NCBI GenBank assembly: GCA_019918135.1
Contig: WBZZ01000699.1
Coordinates: forward strand, 18,780-82,779
Direction: 5' to 3'
Length of the DNA: 64,000 nucleotides
DNA from: Paulinella micropora
Lineage: Eukaryota > Cercozoa > Imbricatea > Euglyphida > Paulinellidae
Shown in pieces: positions 27,094 to 35,616 of this stretch; positions within the stretch are counted from its first letter, which is position 1, and each line of letters opens with the position of its first letter. The notes below the pieces were generated by a model. That model was not told the DNA's origin. It searched no databases and saw only the letters and a program-made list of their open reading frames with translations. The translations under genes and the position numbers were made by a program.

Positions 27094-29094
27094 AAAGCTT
27101 TTTTTTTTTCTGCACTTTGAACTTTTACACCAATCTGTGGAAGGAAGTGTGAGCTTGGGAAGTTTAGTGCTGCTGAAATCCAAGTCCGCCTCTGTGCAGC
27201 TGAAGCCTTCGGCAACGGCAAAGTCGCAAAGCTTTCCGCAATTTTTAAATTCAATTTTGAGAGAACCGTGGACTTTCCATTCGGCGGGCAAGCTTACATA
27301 CTTTAGGGCGGGCAGTGCCCTCAGGTTTAAATTCAGAGACTTACAATCCAAAACCCCTGTAAAAACGAGCTCGGTCAGCCCTGGACAGCCCTCGATGCTC
27401 ACCGTGATGTTCTCGTGAGCCGCCCAGCTCGCGGGGAAACGTAGCGATTTTAAAAGAGACAAAATTTTGAGCTTAAGGATTGCCGATTCACATTTCCACT
27501 CGTTGGCCACCTCGGCCTTGAGTTCCGAACAAAGTCGGAGGTCGGCCAGTTGCTTACAATCGAGTATCTCAATTGTCATGGCTTCTTTCACCTCCCAGCG
27601 CGCTGGAAACCGTACAGATCCTAAACCGTCCAAACCAGCAGCAAGTCTGAGACGTGCCGTTTGCGAAACGAGGTTTTGCGCCAGCTTGATTTTTGTTAAA
27701 CTGCTGCAATCCTCGACGGTAAGCCCCAAGTGTTGCGCCGCACTGAGCTTACTGGGCAGTCTAAGGCTGCCTAGACTATAAAGAGAACGCAGCACCACGT
27801 CTACGTTGTTTTTCGCACACAAGCGTGTTAAATCGATTTTTTCGACAGAACACAACTCGATATGCACGCCGATCTCGTGCAGTATTTTCCACTCAAGGGG
27901 TAGGCTAAAGCTTTCAATGGCCAAATCGTAGAAATATATTTTGGCCACATCAGCATAAAGACAGGACGGCAACGTTACTTTTTTTAGTTTGTCACAGTTG
28001 ACGATCCGCCACGAGGCATGCCCCACCCGCTCTGCGGGCTTCCTTAGGATGTGCTCAAAGGTCTTTAGGCGACAGTTTGTCACGGCAAGTTTGTAGCTGC
28101 CCGCTGTGGTGACTTGCATACAATTAACCTCAGATGAACCTAAACCTACGCTTAAACTTAGAGGTTGTGCGTTGTCTGCCGCAGCGGATACCTCGATGCA
28201 CCGTAGCGCCAGGCAGTTCATCACTTCGAGGCAGGTATTGGGGCTGCCAGCCTCACGGGCGCCACCGCCGACAGCGGGCTGCTTCCAGGCCAAATGTTCT
28301 AACATCGGGCTCTCGGTTATTTTTATGGCCGAGTTCTCTCCTACATTGACGCTGCTTAAGCCAAAGGAGAGATAATTGGTCGTGGCACCCGTTACCCGCA
28401 GCGTTTCCTTTTGTTTGAGCTCCAGCGCGAGATCCCGCAGGCACAGGTGCAAACATCGAGGAAGCCGCGCAAAATCAAAGAGTGGCATGTTCACCGTGGT
28501 CAGCGTCCCCCAGTGCGCAGCTTGCCGCCCCGTGCAGGAAACGACTAGCCTCTTAAGAATGATACCGGGCTCGGGCTCGCTTGGCACAAGAGCCCTCACC
28601 GCCTTTCCCATTGCTTCCCACGGCCACGGGGCAACCCCGCCAGCTGTTTGTGCCAGTTCGGAAGTGATATTAGCAAGAGGCAAGGGGAACAGCCTTAGAC
28701 TTAGTTTGGCTATTCTTAGCTCTTCTACCACACTATCCCATTCCTTGTCGTCCGTCAGCCTGAGATCACTAGTCAGATACCCAACCGTCTTCCCGTACAT
28801 TATACCAATTACCTTCTCTTGCCAGTTTTGCTCGAAGAATTCACTCTTTAGTTTGTTGAGCTCCGAGTTTGGTTCTTTGAAGTAGCGCCACGCCAGATAG
28901 CAAGCCATTAGCGTGCATTTCCTCTCTTGGACCTGTAGGAGGCGGTGGTTCTTACTAGGCAAGCTCCGGTTGGTTGTAGAAAGAAGAGCTCTGTCCTGAT
29001 CGCCAAGGAATTTTTCGAGCATTTCAGTAAGGTCATTGCATTCCCAATACCGCCTGCCGGACATCGCACCTGCCCCCGTGTTTGGCAGATTCAA
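27076..29094 (-). CDS. F-box-like/LRR protein, family C
   Basis: 672 residues; the Met at residue 11 (MSGRRYWECNDL, position 29064) is an alternative start. The N-terminus has an F-box-like segment (ECNDLTEMLEKFLGDQDRAL). From about residue 190 to the end it is built of ~24-residue LRR-like units with recurring LP.EWK...I.I..C..L motifs (FPARWEVKEAMTIEILDC, LPAEWKVHGSLKIEFKNC). The last residues are Lys-rich. The LRR part would bind partners; a ubiquitin-ligase receptor role is inferred from the F-box-like start. Truncated copies lie at 16018-16798 (C-terminus) and 30828-30990 (N-terminus). Confidence 0.75.
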   Translation of the reverse strand: MNLPNTGAGAMSGRRYWECNDLTEMLEKFLGDQDRALLSTTNRSLPSKNHRLLQVQERKCTLMACYLAWRYFKEPNSELNKLKSEFFEQNWQEKVIGIMYGKTVGYLTSDLRLTDDKEWDSVVEELRIAKLSLRLFPLPLANITSELAQTAGGVAPWPWEAMGKAVRALVPSEPEPGIILKRLVVSCTGRQAAHWGTLTTVNMPLFDFARLPRCLHLCLRDLALELKQKETLRVTGATTNYLSFGLSSVNVGENSAIKITESPMLEHLAWKQPAVGGGAREAGSPNTCLEVMNCLALRCIEVSAAADNAQPLSLSVGLGSSEVNCMQVTTAGSYKLAVTNCRLKTFEHILRKPAERVGHASWRIVNCDKLKKVTLPSCLYADVAKIYFYDLAIESFSLPLEWKILHEIGVHIELCSVEKIDLTRLCAKNNVDVVLRSLYSLGSLRLPSKLSAAQHLGLTVEDCSSLTKIKLAQNLVSQTARLRLAAGLDGLGSVRFPARWEVKEAMTIEILDCKQLADLRLCSELKAEVANEWKCESAILKLKILSLLKSLRFPASWAAHENITVSIEGCPGLTELVFTGVLDCKSLNLNLRALPALKYVSLPAEWKVHGSLKIEFKNCGKLCDFAVAEGFSCTEADLDFSSTKLPKLTLPSTDWCKSSKCRKKKSFLVKKH

Positions 29095-29149
29095 CTTTGC
29101 TAATTTACACCACAGTAACTAGCAAATGAACGAGAGTACAAGGACTCCC

Positions 29150-29545
29150 GCGAAAAAAAACGCGCGCCAAATTTTTTTTTGCTGCGCAAATGACAAGTCT
29201 TGCGCACTCCATCCCCCTTCTAAGAGAGGAGGGAGCGGGAAGATAGGAGGGAGGGGGAGAGAAGGGGGAGAGGGGAGAAAGGGAAGCGGAGGAAAAAAGG
29301 GGGAAGGGAAGAGAACAGGGGCGCCCGTCTCCCCTCTTCCCTCCTTTCCCCTCTTCCCTCCTTTCCCCTCCCCTTTTTTTTCCAAACAGGATTTTTCTCT
29401 TTCTCTTTTTCTCTTCCTTTTTTTTGCACGAAATTTGTCGCCAAATTTTGCGTATATGCGTGCCTGAATGATATGGCCGAAAAAGGCAGTATTGCCAGAA
29501 AAGCCTGAAACGCTGCCTTTTTGGCCATATCACATGCACAAACCG
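29150..29545 (+). repeat. Composite intergenic cassette, copy at 29.2 kb
   Basis: Order: GCGCGCCAAATTTTTTTTTG and GCTGCGCAAATGACAAGTCT; a purine/pyrimidine foldback with GGGGCGCCCGTCTCCCC; CGAAATTTGTCGCCAAATTT (29430-29449); then a palindrome at 29470-29531 with 19-20-nt arms (GATATGGCCGAAAAAGGCAG against CTGCCTTTTTGGCCATATC). The same order recurs at 31200-31445 and partly at 18380-18660 and 32880-33035. A foldback mobile element or a regulatory cassette are both possible. Confidence 0.6.
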
Positions 29546-29589
29546 GCTTAGGGGGCTCAGGGGGGAAAAGAAGAGAAAAAAAGGTGGAG

Positions 29590-29950
29590 AGGCGCCCCCC
29601 CCCCCCTCTGTGGGCTCCAAAAAAACGTTTATTTATTTTTGCTCCTCCTTCAGCTCGTGCCGGCGGGGCAGGTTTCTCAGTGTCAAGTATAAGACTTTGT
29701 CGAGCTTTAATCACAAAAAATTCATACATTCTTGACGCGCCCGCTTCCCCGGTGCCAAGATAAAAACCTTGTAAGATTAAAACCTTGTCAGGGATTCTTT
29801 TATTAATTTTTTCGTGTAAATTCTTAGCGCACCCCGGCCCTTCTTTCCCTCTCCCTCTCCCAGTTCTGTGGCAATGACAGCTCGTGTTTCCTTCAAGTTT
29901 CCGTCTTAGTTTTCAGTGCCGAGATTAAAACTATGACAAGTTTTTAATAC
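29590..29950 (+). repeat. Direct repeat D, copy 1
   Basis: From CCCCTCTGTGGGCTCC through TTCAGCTCGTGCCGGCG, the 3'-end element at 29678, TTCTTGACGCGCCCGCTTCC, TTCGTGTAAATTCTTAGCGC and GTTCTGTGGCAATGACAGCT to GTTTTCAGTGCCGAGATTAA. It is nearly identical to 30421-30755, and its outer parts match 32731-32890. Confidence 0.7.
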
Positions 29951-30402
29951 CCCTCCCCCTTCGGAGAGAAGAGGGAACGGAAGATAGGGGAGATGGGGAG
30001 ACTCTGAAGGGGGAGGGTGGGGGGGGGGGGGGGGAGAAAAGAGAGCGGAGGAAAAAAGGGGGAAGGGAAGAGAACGGGGGCGCCCCTCTTTCTTCCCTCT
30101 CCCCTCTTCCCTCCGTTCTTCCTCCCCTTCTTTTTCAAACAGGCTTTTTCTCTTTCTCGCTTCTTTTTTTGCACAAATCTGTCGCCAAATTTACGCATGT
30201 GCGCGCCCTGAGTCTCGACAAAGAAGAAAGGAGAGGGGGGGGGGGGGGGGGCGCCTGGCATTGGGGAGAGGGGGGGCTTAGTTGAGGCGTTTCATATATT
30301 TTTTTCGGTAGCTTCTGCACTCTCTCTCTCCCCTTCCCCTTCCCCTGTTCTTTGAGCCCCACGGGCTCAGGGGGCTCAAGGAGAAAAAGAAGAAGAAAAG
30401 GT
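29951..30402. other. Gene-free stretch between the D repeats
   Basis: No gene is seen. It has purine/pyrimidine foldbacks (GGGGGCGCCCCTCTTTC near 30076), ACAAATCTGTCGCCAAATTT (~30173), a 17-G run followed by CGCC (30235-30255) and TGAGCCCCACGGGCTCAGGG (~30353). Confidence 0.45.
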
Positions 30403-30431
30403 GGGGGGGGGGGGGGGGCGCCCCCCCCCCC
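30403..30431. repeat. G-tract/C-tract hairpin centred on GGCGCC
   Basis: Sixteen G, CG, then at least eleven C, directly preceding CTCTGTGGGCTCC at the start of direct repeat D copy 2. The equivalent place in copy 1 (29590) has only the C half preceded by GGAGAGGCG. Confidence 0.65.
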
Positions 30432-30755
30432 TCTGTGGGCTCCAAACAAAGTTTACTTATTTTTGCCCCCCTTCAGCTCGTGCTGGCGGTGCTGGTTTCT
30501 CAGTGTCAAGTATAAGACTTTGTCGAGCTTTAATAACAAAAAATTCATACATTCTTGACGCGCCCGCTTCCCAGTGCCAAGATTAAAACCCTGTCAGGGA
30601 TTCTTTTATTGATTTTTTCGTGTAAATTCTTAGCGCGCCCCGGCCCTCTCCCAGTTCTATGGCAGTGACAGCTCTTGTTTTTTTCAAGTTTCCGTCTTAG
30701 TTTTCAGTGCCAAGATTAAAACTTTGTCAAGGATTTTTTTTTATTATTTTTTTGT
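30421..30755 (+). repeat. Direct repeat D, copy 2
   Basis: Second copy of the 29590-29950 segment, in the same orientation, with small indels. It ends in CAGTGCCAAGATTAAAACTT TGTCAAGG and a long T/A tract. A shorter third copy (32731-32890) lacks the middle. Confidence 0.7.
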
Positions 30756-30827
30756 ACGTCCTAGAGCACCCCCGCCGAAAAACCTGGAAACATTGCCTTT
30801 TCCGGTCGTATCATAGTCGTGCAAGTT

Positions 30828-30990
30828 AGTTTTGGTCGAAGAATTCACGCTTTAGTTTGTTGAGCTTTGTCCTGATCGCCAATGAATTTTTGAGCATTTT
30901 AGTAAGGTCATTGCACTCCCTATACCGCCGGCTGGACATCGCACCTGCCCGTACTTGGCAGATTCACCTTTTGCTAAGCGACTAGGAAGA
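30828..30990 (-). pseudogene. N-terminal fragment of the family C LRR gene
   Basis: The + strand matches the 5' end of the gene at 27076-29094 in two blocks, with the intervening ~125 bp deleted: GAAGAATTCACGCTTTAGTT (28837-28858 in the intact gene) and GTCCTGATCGCCAATGAATT through CCGGCTGGACATCGCACCTG (28993-29070). The start region is changed. It is non-functional. Confidence 0.7.
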
Positions 30991-31017
30991 AATCTAGCAG
31001 GTCTCACGGCGCCGGTT

Positions 31018-31180
31018 TTGCTTTCGTCCGTTAAGCTGCAACATCTGTCGCAGGCTCCCAAAGCCTGACACCAACAACTGTCGGTGTACCTGGGCCTGCC
31101 GCTTTATTGCAAGGCCTTCTGGATGATTGATGAATGCGGCGGAGACCACGGCGATGCGGACCGGCTCGCGCGTGCCTTGG
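31018..31180 (+). pseudogene. Internal-deletion derivative of an F-box/LRR family A gene
   Basis: LSQAPKA followed by a stop and HQQLSVYL matches the F-box end of family A (LKSCKAWEQQLSVYV in the 42415 copy). It is fused directly to GLPLYCKAFWMIDECGG, which matches LGVPLRCGGFWLLDKCGLGG some 450 residues further along in the same protein. More than 1.3 kb has been removed in one step. Confidence 0.6.
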
Positions 31181-31199
31181 ACAAGATTAAAATTTTCTC

Positions 31200-31445
31200 A
31201 GTGATTTTATTAGTTTTTTCTTGCACCTTTTTAGCGCCAAAATTTTTTTTGTTGCGAAAATGACAGGTCTTGCGCACTCCCTCCCCCTTCGGAGAGAGGA
31301 GGGAACGGGGGCGCCCCTCTCTCTCTTCTTTTTTTTTGCACAAAATTTGTCGCCAAATTTGCGTATGTGCGCGCTCTAAATTGATATGGCCGAAGAAGGC
31401 AGTATTGCCAAAAAAGCCTGAAACGCTGCCCTTTTCGGCCATATC
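31200..31445 (+). repeat. Composite intergenic cassette, copy at 31.3 kb
   Basis: GCGCCAAAATTTTTTTTGTT GCG, then ATGACAGGTCTTGCGCACTC, a GGAGGG...GGGCGCCCCTC foldback, ACAAAATTTGTCGCCAAATT (31339-31358) and the GATATGGCC palindrome (31383-31445). It is collinear with the cassette at 29150-29545 but lacks ~150 bp of the purine/pyrimidine portion. Confidence 0.6.
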
Positions 31446-31556
31446 ACATGCACAGACCGCCAAGCCGCCTTCGCTAAAAGCGCCATCAAGAAATGTACTC
31501 GTTCAGCCAGAGTCTCGATTCCAAATTAATTAACCAAGTCTAATCTCCCTGTCGAA

Positions 31557-32690
31557 TTAAGTCATCAAGTTGAGAGAGACTTTGGCGCCCGTCATTTCAA
31601 CTAACGGAGCCAGAAGCTGCGTTCGCAGCTGCTTCCAGTGGGTGTGGGTGTAGGCAATGCCTGCCTGCACTGGTCGTGCCTGAGAGCCGCCAGGGTTTCT
31701 TTGAGCTCGCACAAGATCCTGTTCAACGGAGGGTACACGGAACCCTTTGTACGCCGCCGCCTCGAGGCGATCAAACAGCATCGCCACGTAACCTGCCAGC
31801 CTGCGCCGCACCTTGCTGTTCTGGAACCACGGGCGCGCATAGGGCCACACGTCGTTAGCGAACGGCATCGTGTTTTTGGCGAGGATCGCAAGCGGTCGCT
31901 CCGAACGCGCCGCGTCGCCCAGCGTGCCGGAGCAGACCAGGAACGTCCACAGCTCGGTCCACACCCCCGGCGGAGCGGCGCGGCAGTCGCCCGCCCGTGC
32001 CGGCGCGCGGCGAGCGGAAGTAGCGTATAATCGAAAACTGGCCCCGCAGCCCGTGGGTAGGCAGCGCGGGCCCGCGCGGAGGCCACAAGGGCGGAGGTGA
32101 GAGCGCGTCTTGGGTTGCATCAGGTCAAGCAACCAGAAGCGGCCGCAATGGAGCGGCACGCCCAAGGAGCACAGCCCGTGCCACACTAGGCGCTGCAGTT
32201 CAAAAAGGCCCGCAATGCGTTCGTAGTTAGGCCGTTCCGAAGTGTTGTCCAGGCAGACGCCCAAGCCGAGGACATAGGTTTGCAGCGCGGGGGTGCAGGC
32301 GCGGTCCCAGTCCAGCCCGCCCGCGTCTTCGTCGGGGCCAAGAGCTCAAAGCCCTCGCCACAGTCTGCCCAAGCCACCAAGAGCTCGGCGGCCGCGTACG
32401 AGTCGCAGTCCAGGGACAGGCGCGTGACGTGGCGGAACCAGGGAAGGGCCAGCTGCAACAGGCGTCGCTTGCGCGGGAGCAGCGGGGCCTGTGCGGGGTT
32501 ATGGTCCCGGTCGTACTCGAGCGTGAGCGACGTGCAGAGCTGAGGGTAAACCTCGGCAGCCGTTGCGGCAACAGGTAGGCACGTAGCTGCTGCTGCCAGG
32601 CCCTCGACGTCCGCAGCAGCGACACTAGTTCCAAGCAAAAAAAAAGGGGGGGGGGGAATTTTTTTTGTTTCATTTTCTCTTTCTCTCTTC
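31557..32690 (-). pseudogene. F-box/LRR family A pseudogene with internal deletion
   Basis: On the reverse strand, 32640-32330 carries the N-terminal part (VYPQLCTSLTLEYDRDHNP, RKRRLLQLALPWFRHVTRLS). It jumps near 32330 to GEGFELLAPT, and after a frame change near 32215 continues with LFELQRLVWHGLCSLGVPLH, ELWTFLVCSGTLGDAARSE and AGYVAMLFDRLEAAAYKG to 31557. Compared with the intact copy at 1883, the F-box start and about 300 central residues are missing and at least three frame changes are present. The closest relative is the 1883 gene. Confidence 0.8.
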
Positions 32691-33036
32691 TTTCTTTCCG
32701 CCAAGCCGCCTTCGCTAAAAGCGCCATCACCCCCCTCTGTGGGCTCCCAAAAAAGTTATGCTTATTTTCGCTCCTTCTTCAGACCGCAGTTCTGTGGCAA
32801 TGACAGCTCGTGTTTCCTTTCAAGTTCCCTGTCTTAGTTTTCAGTGCCAAGATTAAAAATTTGTCAAGGATTTTTTTATTATTATTTTTTTTATACATCC
32901 TAGCGCGCCCCTGCCCCTCCTCCCCGCCTCTTCCCTCTCTCTCCCCAAATATGCGTATGTATGCGCCGGAATGATATGACCGAAAAATGCAGTATTGCCA
33001 GAAAAGCCTGGAAACGCTGCCTTTTTCAGCCCGATT
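32691..33036. repeat. Intergenic: direct repeat D copy 3 and palindrome
   Basis: 32731-32890 is a shortened copy of repeat D (CCCCTCTGTGGGCTCC, TTCTGTGGCAATGACAGCTC, CAGTGCCAAGATTAAAAATT). 32949-33035 has ATGCGTATGTATGCGCCGG and a diverged GATATGACCG...CAGCCCGAT palindrome. No gene is seen. Confidence 0.6.
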
Positions 33037-34410
33037 TTAAACATGTAAAAAGTCAATGACGTAGCAAGAAGCCAACAGGTCGCAGACTAGCAGGCGGTGC
33101 GCATGGTCCCAGCCAAAATCTGCGAGGACTCCGTTGCGGTGGGAGGGCAGCTGGGCCTCATTTCTTTGCAGCGCTTGGAAGGATGGCAGCTGGCTAATAT
33201 ACAACTGGAAGTAGAGCCAGAGCTCTGCCTCTGTGGGCTCGGCGGGGGCCGTGCCACCAGCGGGGCCCAGTCGGTGCACGAGTTCGTAAGAAGCTGCCCA
33301 GGCAGCTAAAGGTTGTTGTCTACTGTCCAGTAGGCGTCTTAGTTCCGGTAGTGCAAGACAGTTTTCGTGTAACTTGGCCGCGAGCTCCGGGTCCTTGCGC
33401 CCACGCGAACGGTCGACGCGCCAATGATAGCTTAAAAGGTTGGCCGCAGCTTCCAGGGGCGACGCGCCGAGCCCAGAGCCTAGGCCCAAGATTATATGAC
33501 GAAGTTTGAAGGGGGGACCCTCGGCGCACTCGCGAAACACGACCTCTAGCGCACGACGCAACACCGCGTTTTTGTTTGGTCCTTGCACTCCGTCTGGCCG
33601 TCCGACTCGTAGCTCACGCTCGTCCACCAAATCCCCCCCCATGTCCAGCGTCAAGACCTGCAGAACCGGGACGTACGCGCGGAGGCAGGACCGCAGCGCC
33701 TGGCGCAATTCTCTGTTACTAGTGTTGTCGCAGCTGCCCCATCCCCCTGCGATGCCCCAGACGATAAGTCCAAGCTCTGACCCTGTTTGCCGCGCATGGG
33801 CTAGGGCGAGGGCTTCTGACTCTGCGAGCAGCGTGCGCTGCTTGAAATGATTGCTCTGGAGAGCCTCCTCTGGTTGTTGCCCCGGAGGAAGCAACTCTGC
33901 AAAGTCGCCTCGTAGCGCAGCCAGCAGCTCGGCACGCTCATGGGCGCGCACACGCAGCAGCCCAGGCCCGACGACTTCGTGTACCATAAAACTCAGGTAC
34001 TTATCTACGAGTGCTCCGTCGCGCAGCCCGCGCCTCATACACACCCCACCCTGTACACAATCCCGGCTTAGCGCAGCCTTGTAGTCCCAGAGCGTGTAGC
34101 CCGGTTGCAGCACTATCCAGCGACAACTTCCTTGCTCGGCGCAGCCGAGCGCGCGGGCCAAGGCGAACGCCAAGGTCGTGGCCGCCCCCCCCTCCCCAGC
34201 AGCGTCCAGGCCACCAAGACTTATCACCAGACGTGTCTCCGCGACTCGGCCACCTACTGTAACAACCGACGCGTCTCGGGTGATGTCTTTAGCGCCGCCG
34301 TCGCCGTCGCCAGCCTCTCTGTTTTTGCGAGTAAGAGCTCCGCCCATCCCCTGTGTTCTTACTAGCACATTTGCCCAAGGTATAAAGCCGAAATTCCCAA
34401 GGGAAAGCAA
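33037..34410 (-). CDS. DUF1152-like protein
   Basis: 457 residues (Met at residue 22, position 34347, is an alternative start). Glycine-rich strand-loop motifs occur in this order: RLVISLGGLDAAGEGGAAT near residue 60, LGLIVWGIAGGWGSC near 210, VLQVLTLDMGGDLVDERELR near 250, and LRHIILGLGSGLGASPLE near 300. This layout, especially the LD.GGD motif followed by a region before an Ala/Leu-rich helix, resembles the uncharacterised DUF1152 family of prokaryotes. The assignment is tentative and no reaction is known. The frame is intact. The 5' end faces a poly-G/C hairpin at 34449. Confidence 0.55.
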   Translation of the reverse strand: MLSLGNFGFIPWANVLVRTQGMGGALTRKNREAGDGDGGAKDITRDASVVTVGGRVAETRLVISLGGLDAAGEGGAATTLAFALARALGCAEQGSCRWIVLQPGYTLWDYKAALSRDCVQGGVCMRRGLRDGALVDKYLSFMVHEVVGPGLLRVRAHERAELLAALRGDFAELLPPGQQPEEALQSNHFKQRTLLAESEALALAHARQTGSELGLIVWGIAGGWGSCDNTSNRELRQALRSCLRAYVPVLQVLTLDMGGDLVDERELRVGRPDGVQGPNKNAVLRRALEVVFRECAEGPPFKLRHIILGLGSGLGASPLEAAANLLSYHWRVDRSRGRKDPELAAKLHENCLALPELRRLLDSRQQPLAAWAASYELVHRLGPAGGTAPAEPTEAELWLYFQLYISQLPSFQALQRNEAQLPSHRNGVLADFGWDHAHRLLVCDLLASCYVIDFLHV

Positions 34411-34448
34411 GAGGTTTATACGTTTTGTCGGAAGGAGGTATGGTGTGT

Positions 34449-34482
34449 GGGGGGGGGGGGGGAGCGCCCCCCCCCCCCCCCC
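34449..34482. repeat. G-tract/C-tract hairpin between divergent genes
   Basis: Fourteen G, AGCG, then sixteen C. It is followed by a second foldback about 34500-34550 (GGGGGGAAGAGGGAAAGGGG). It sits between the start of the reverse gene ending at 34410 and the start of the gene at 34606, so here it cannot be a simple terminator for both. Confidence 0.6.
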
Positions 34483-34605
34483 GCGCCACTTTGTGGAGCC
34501 TCCCTCCTCCCCGGCTTAGGGGGGGGGGGGGGGAAGAGGGAAAGGGGGGGGGGCAGAGAGCTCCGGCCAAAAAGTATTTTTTATTAAAAAGTAACAAGAA
34601 AATGA

Positions 34606-35430
34606 TTGATGCATGTTATGTCCATCGGGCGTAGCATCGCGGCAACGCAACTTATCACGGCGTTGAGCCTTTTTAGCAGGTTGCTGCTTGGCGTACAGAA
34701 AAGAGGTCTGGCGCCGAGCGATGAGCAGTTGCAAAATCCCACCCCTGAGCTCCAGGAAGAACTTGCGGGTTGTCAAGCTCCATACCGCACAAGGGGAGAC
34801 CTGTGCCGAATTTACGTGGCGCGCAAGGTCCTGTTTTCTATCAACCAGGCTTTGTACAAAGAATTGGTGGAGGCCCTAACCGCGGAGATCGATGCCTTGC
34901 AAACCGGGAACAGCCAACGCCTCCGCCTGCTGCAGGAATTCTGTTCGAGTGACTGCGCGGAAAGCAAGCGCAGGTTCTATCGCAACAAGCACAGGCAAAG
35001 CCCCTGTGAACAACGAGCTGCAAAACTAGAGTGGCAAACAGCAGAGCGCGGAATGCTGCGCGACAGCGCGCTTTGCACTCTGGCCTGCCTGGATGCTACG
35101 GAACGCGAGCGGGCGTTTTGGCTAGACTTTTTGTGCAGACGGCTGCACTCCCTGCCCCCGGCTGTGGCCCTGGAACAGGTATATCCGCTAATTCCGCCTC
35201 TGGCCCAAGCCCAGGTCTTGGACAACCTGCGTTTTGTTCTGCCTTATTTGTTGGGTCCCTACATGGCCCTGCTGGGCCAATTGGCTCGCCAGGGAGAGTG
35301 CGTCTTGATCCTAGACGCGCTAGAGGCGCAAGGTTTTGGGGATCTCTGTGGCTGGCGCGCCGAGGTTTTGTCTTTTTTGGAAGACATTTTGCCAAGTTTA
35401 TTGGTGCGCCAATGCATTGCGCAATATTAA
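34606..35430 (+). CDS. Unknown helical protein
   Basis: 274 residues (Met at residue 6 is an alternative start). The N-terminus is hydrophobic (AATQLITALSLFSRLLLG) and may be a membrane anchor or uncleaved signal. The rest is Leu/Ala/Arg-rich and helical (RAFWLDFLCRRLHSLPPAVA, QVLDNLRFVLPYLLGPYMAL). No family is recognised. It is followed within 60 bp by GGGGGCGCCCCTCTCCCC and a CAGTGCCACTC stretch resembling the recurrent 3'-end element. Confidence 0.6.
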   Translation: MMHVMSIGRSIAATQLITALSLFSRLLLGVQKRGLAPSDEQLQNPTPELQEELAGCQAPYRTRGDLCRIYVARKVLFSINQALYKELVEALTAEIDALQTGNSQRLRLLQEFCSSDCAESKRRFYRNKHRQSPCEQRAAKLEWQTAERGMLRDSALCTLACLDATERERAFWLDFLCRRLHSLPPAVALEQVYPLIPPLAQAQVLDNLRFVLPYLLGPYMALLGQLARQGECVLILDALEAQGFGDLCGWRAEVLSFLEDILPSLLVRQCIAQY

Positions 35431-35616
35431 AGAAGAAACCAGCTTTCAAACCTCCCGCGGAAAAAGAAGGAAGGGAAGTGAACGGGGGCGCCCCTCTCCC
35501 CCTCTCTCCCCCTGCCCCCTCTTAGTTCTCAGTGCCACTCTTGGCTTTTTCCTCCATGCTCTTTGTATTATAAAACAATAAAATCTTTTTCAAGAAAAAA
35601 AGAAAAGGGGCCACAC

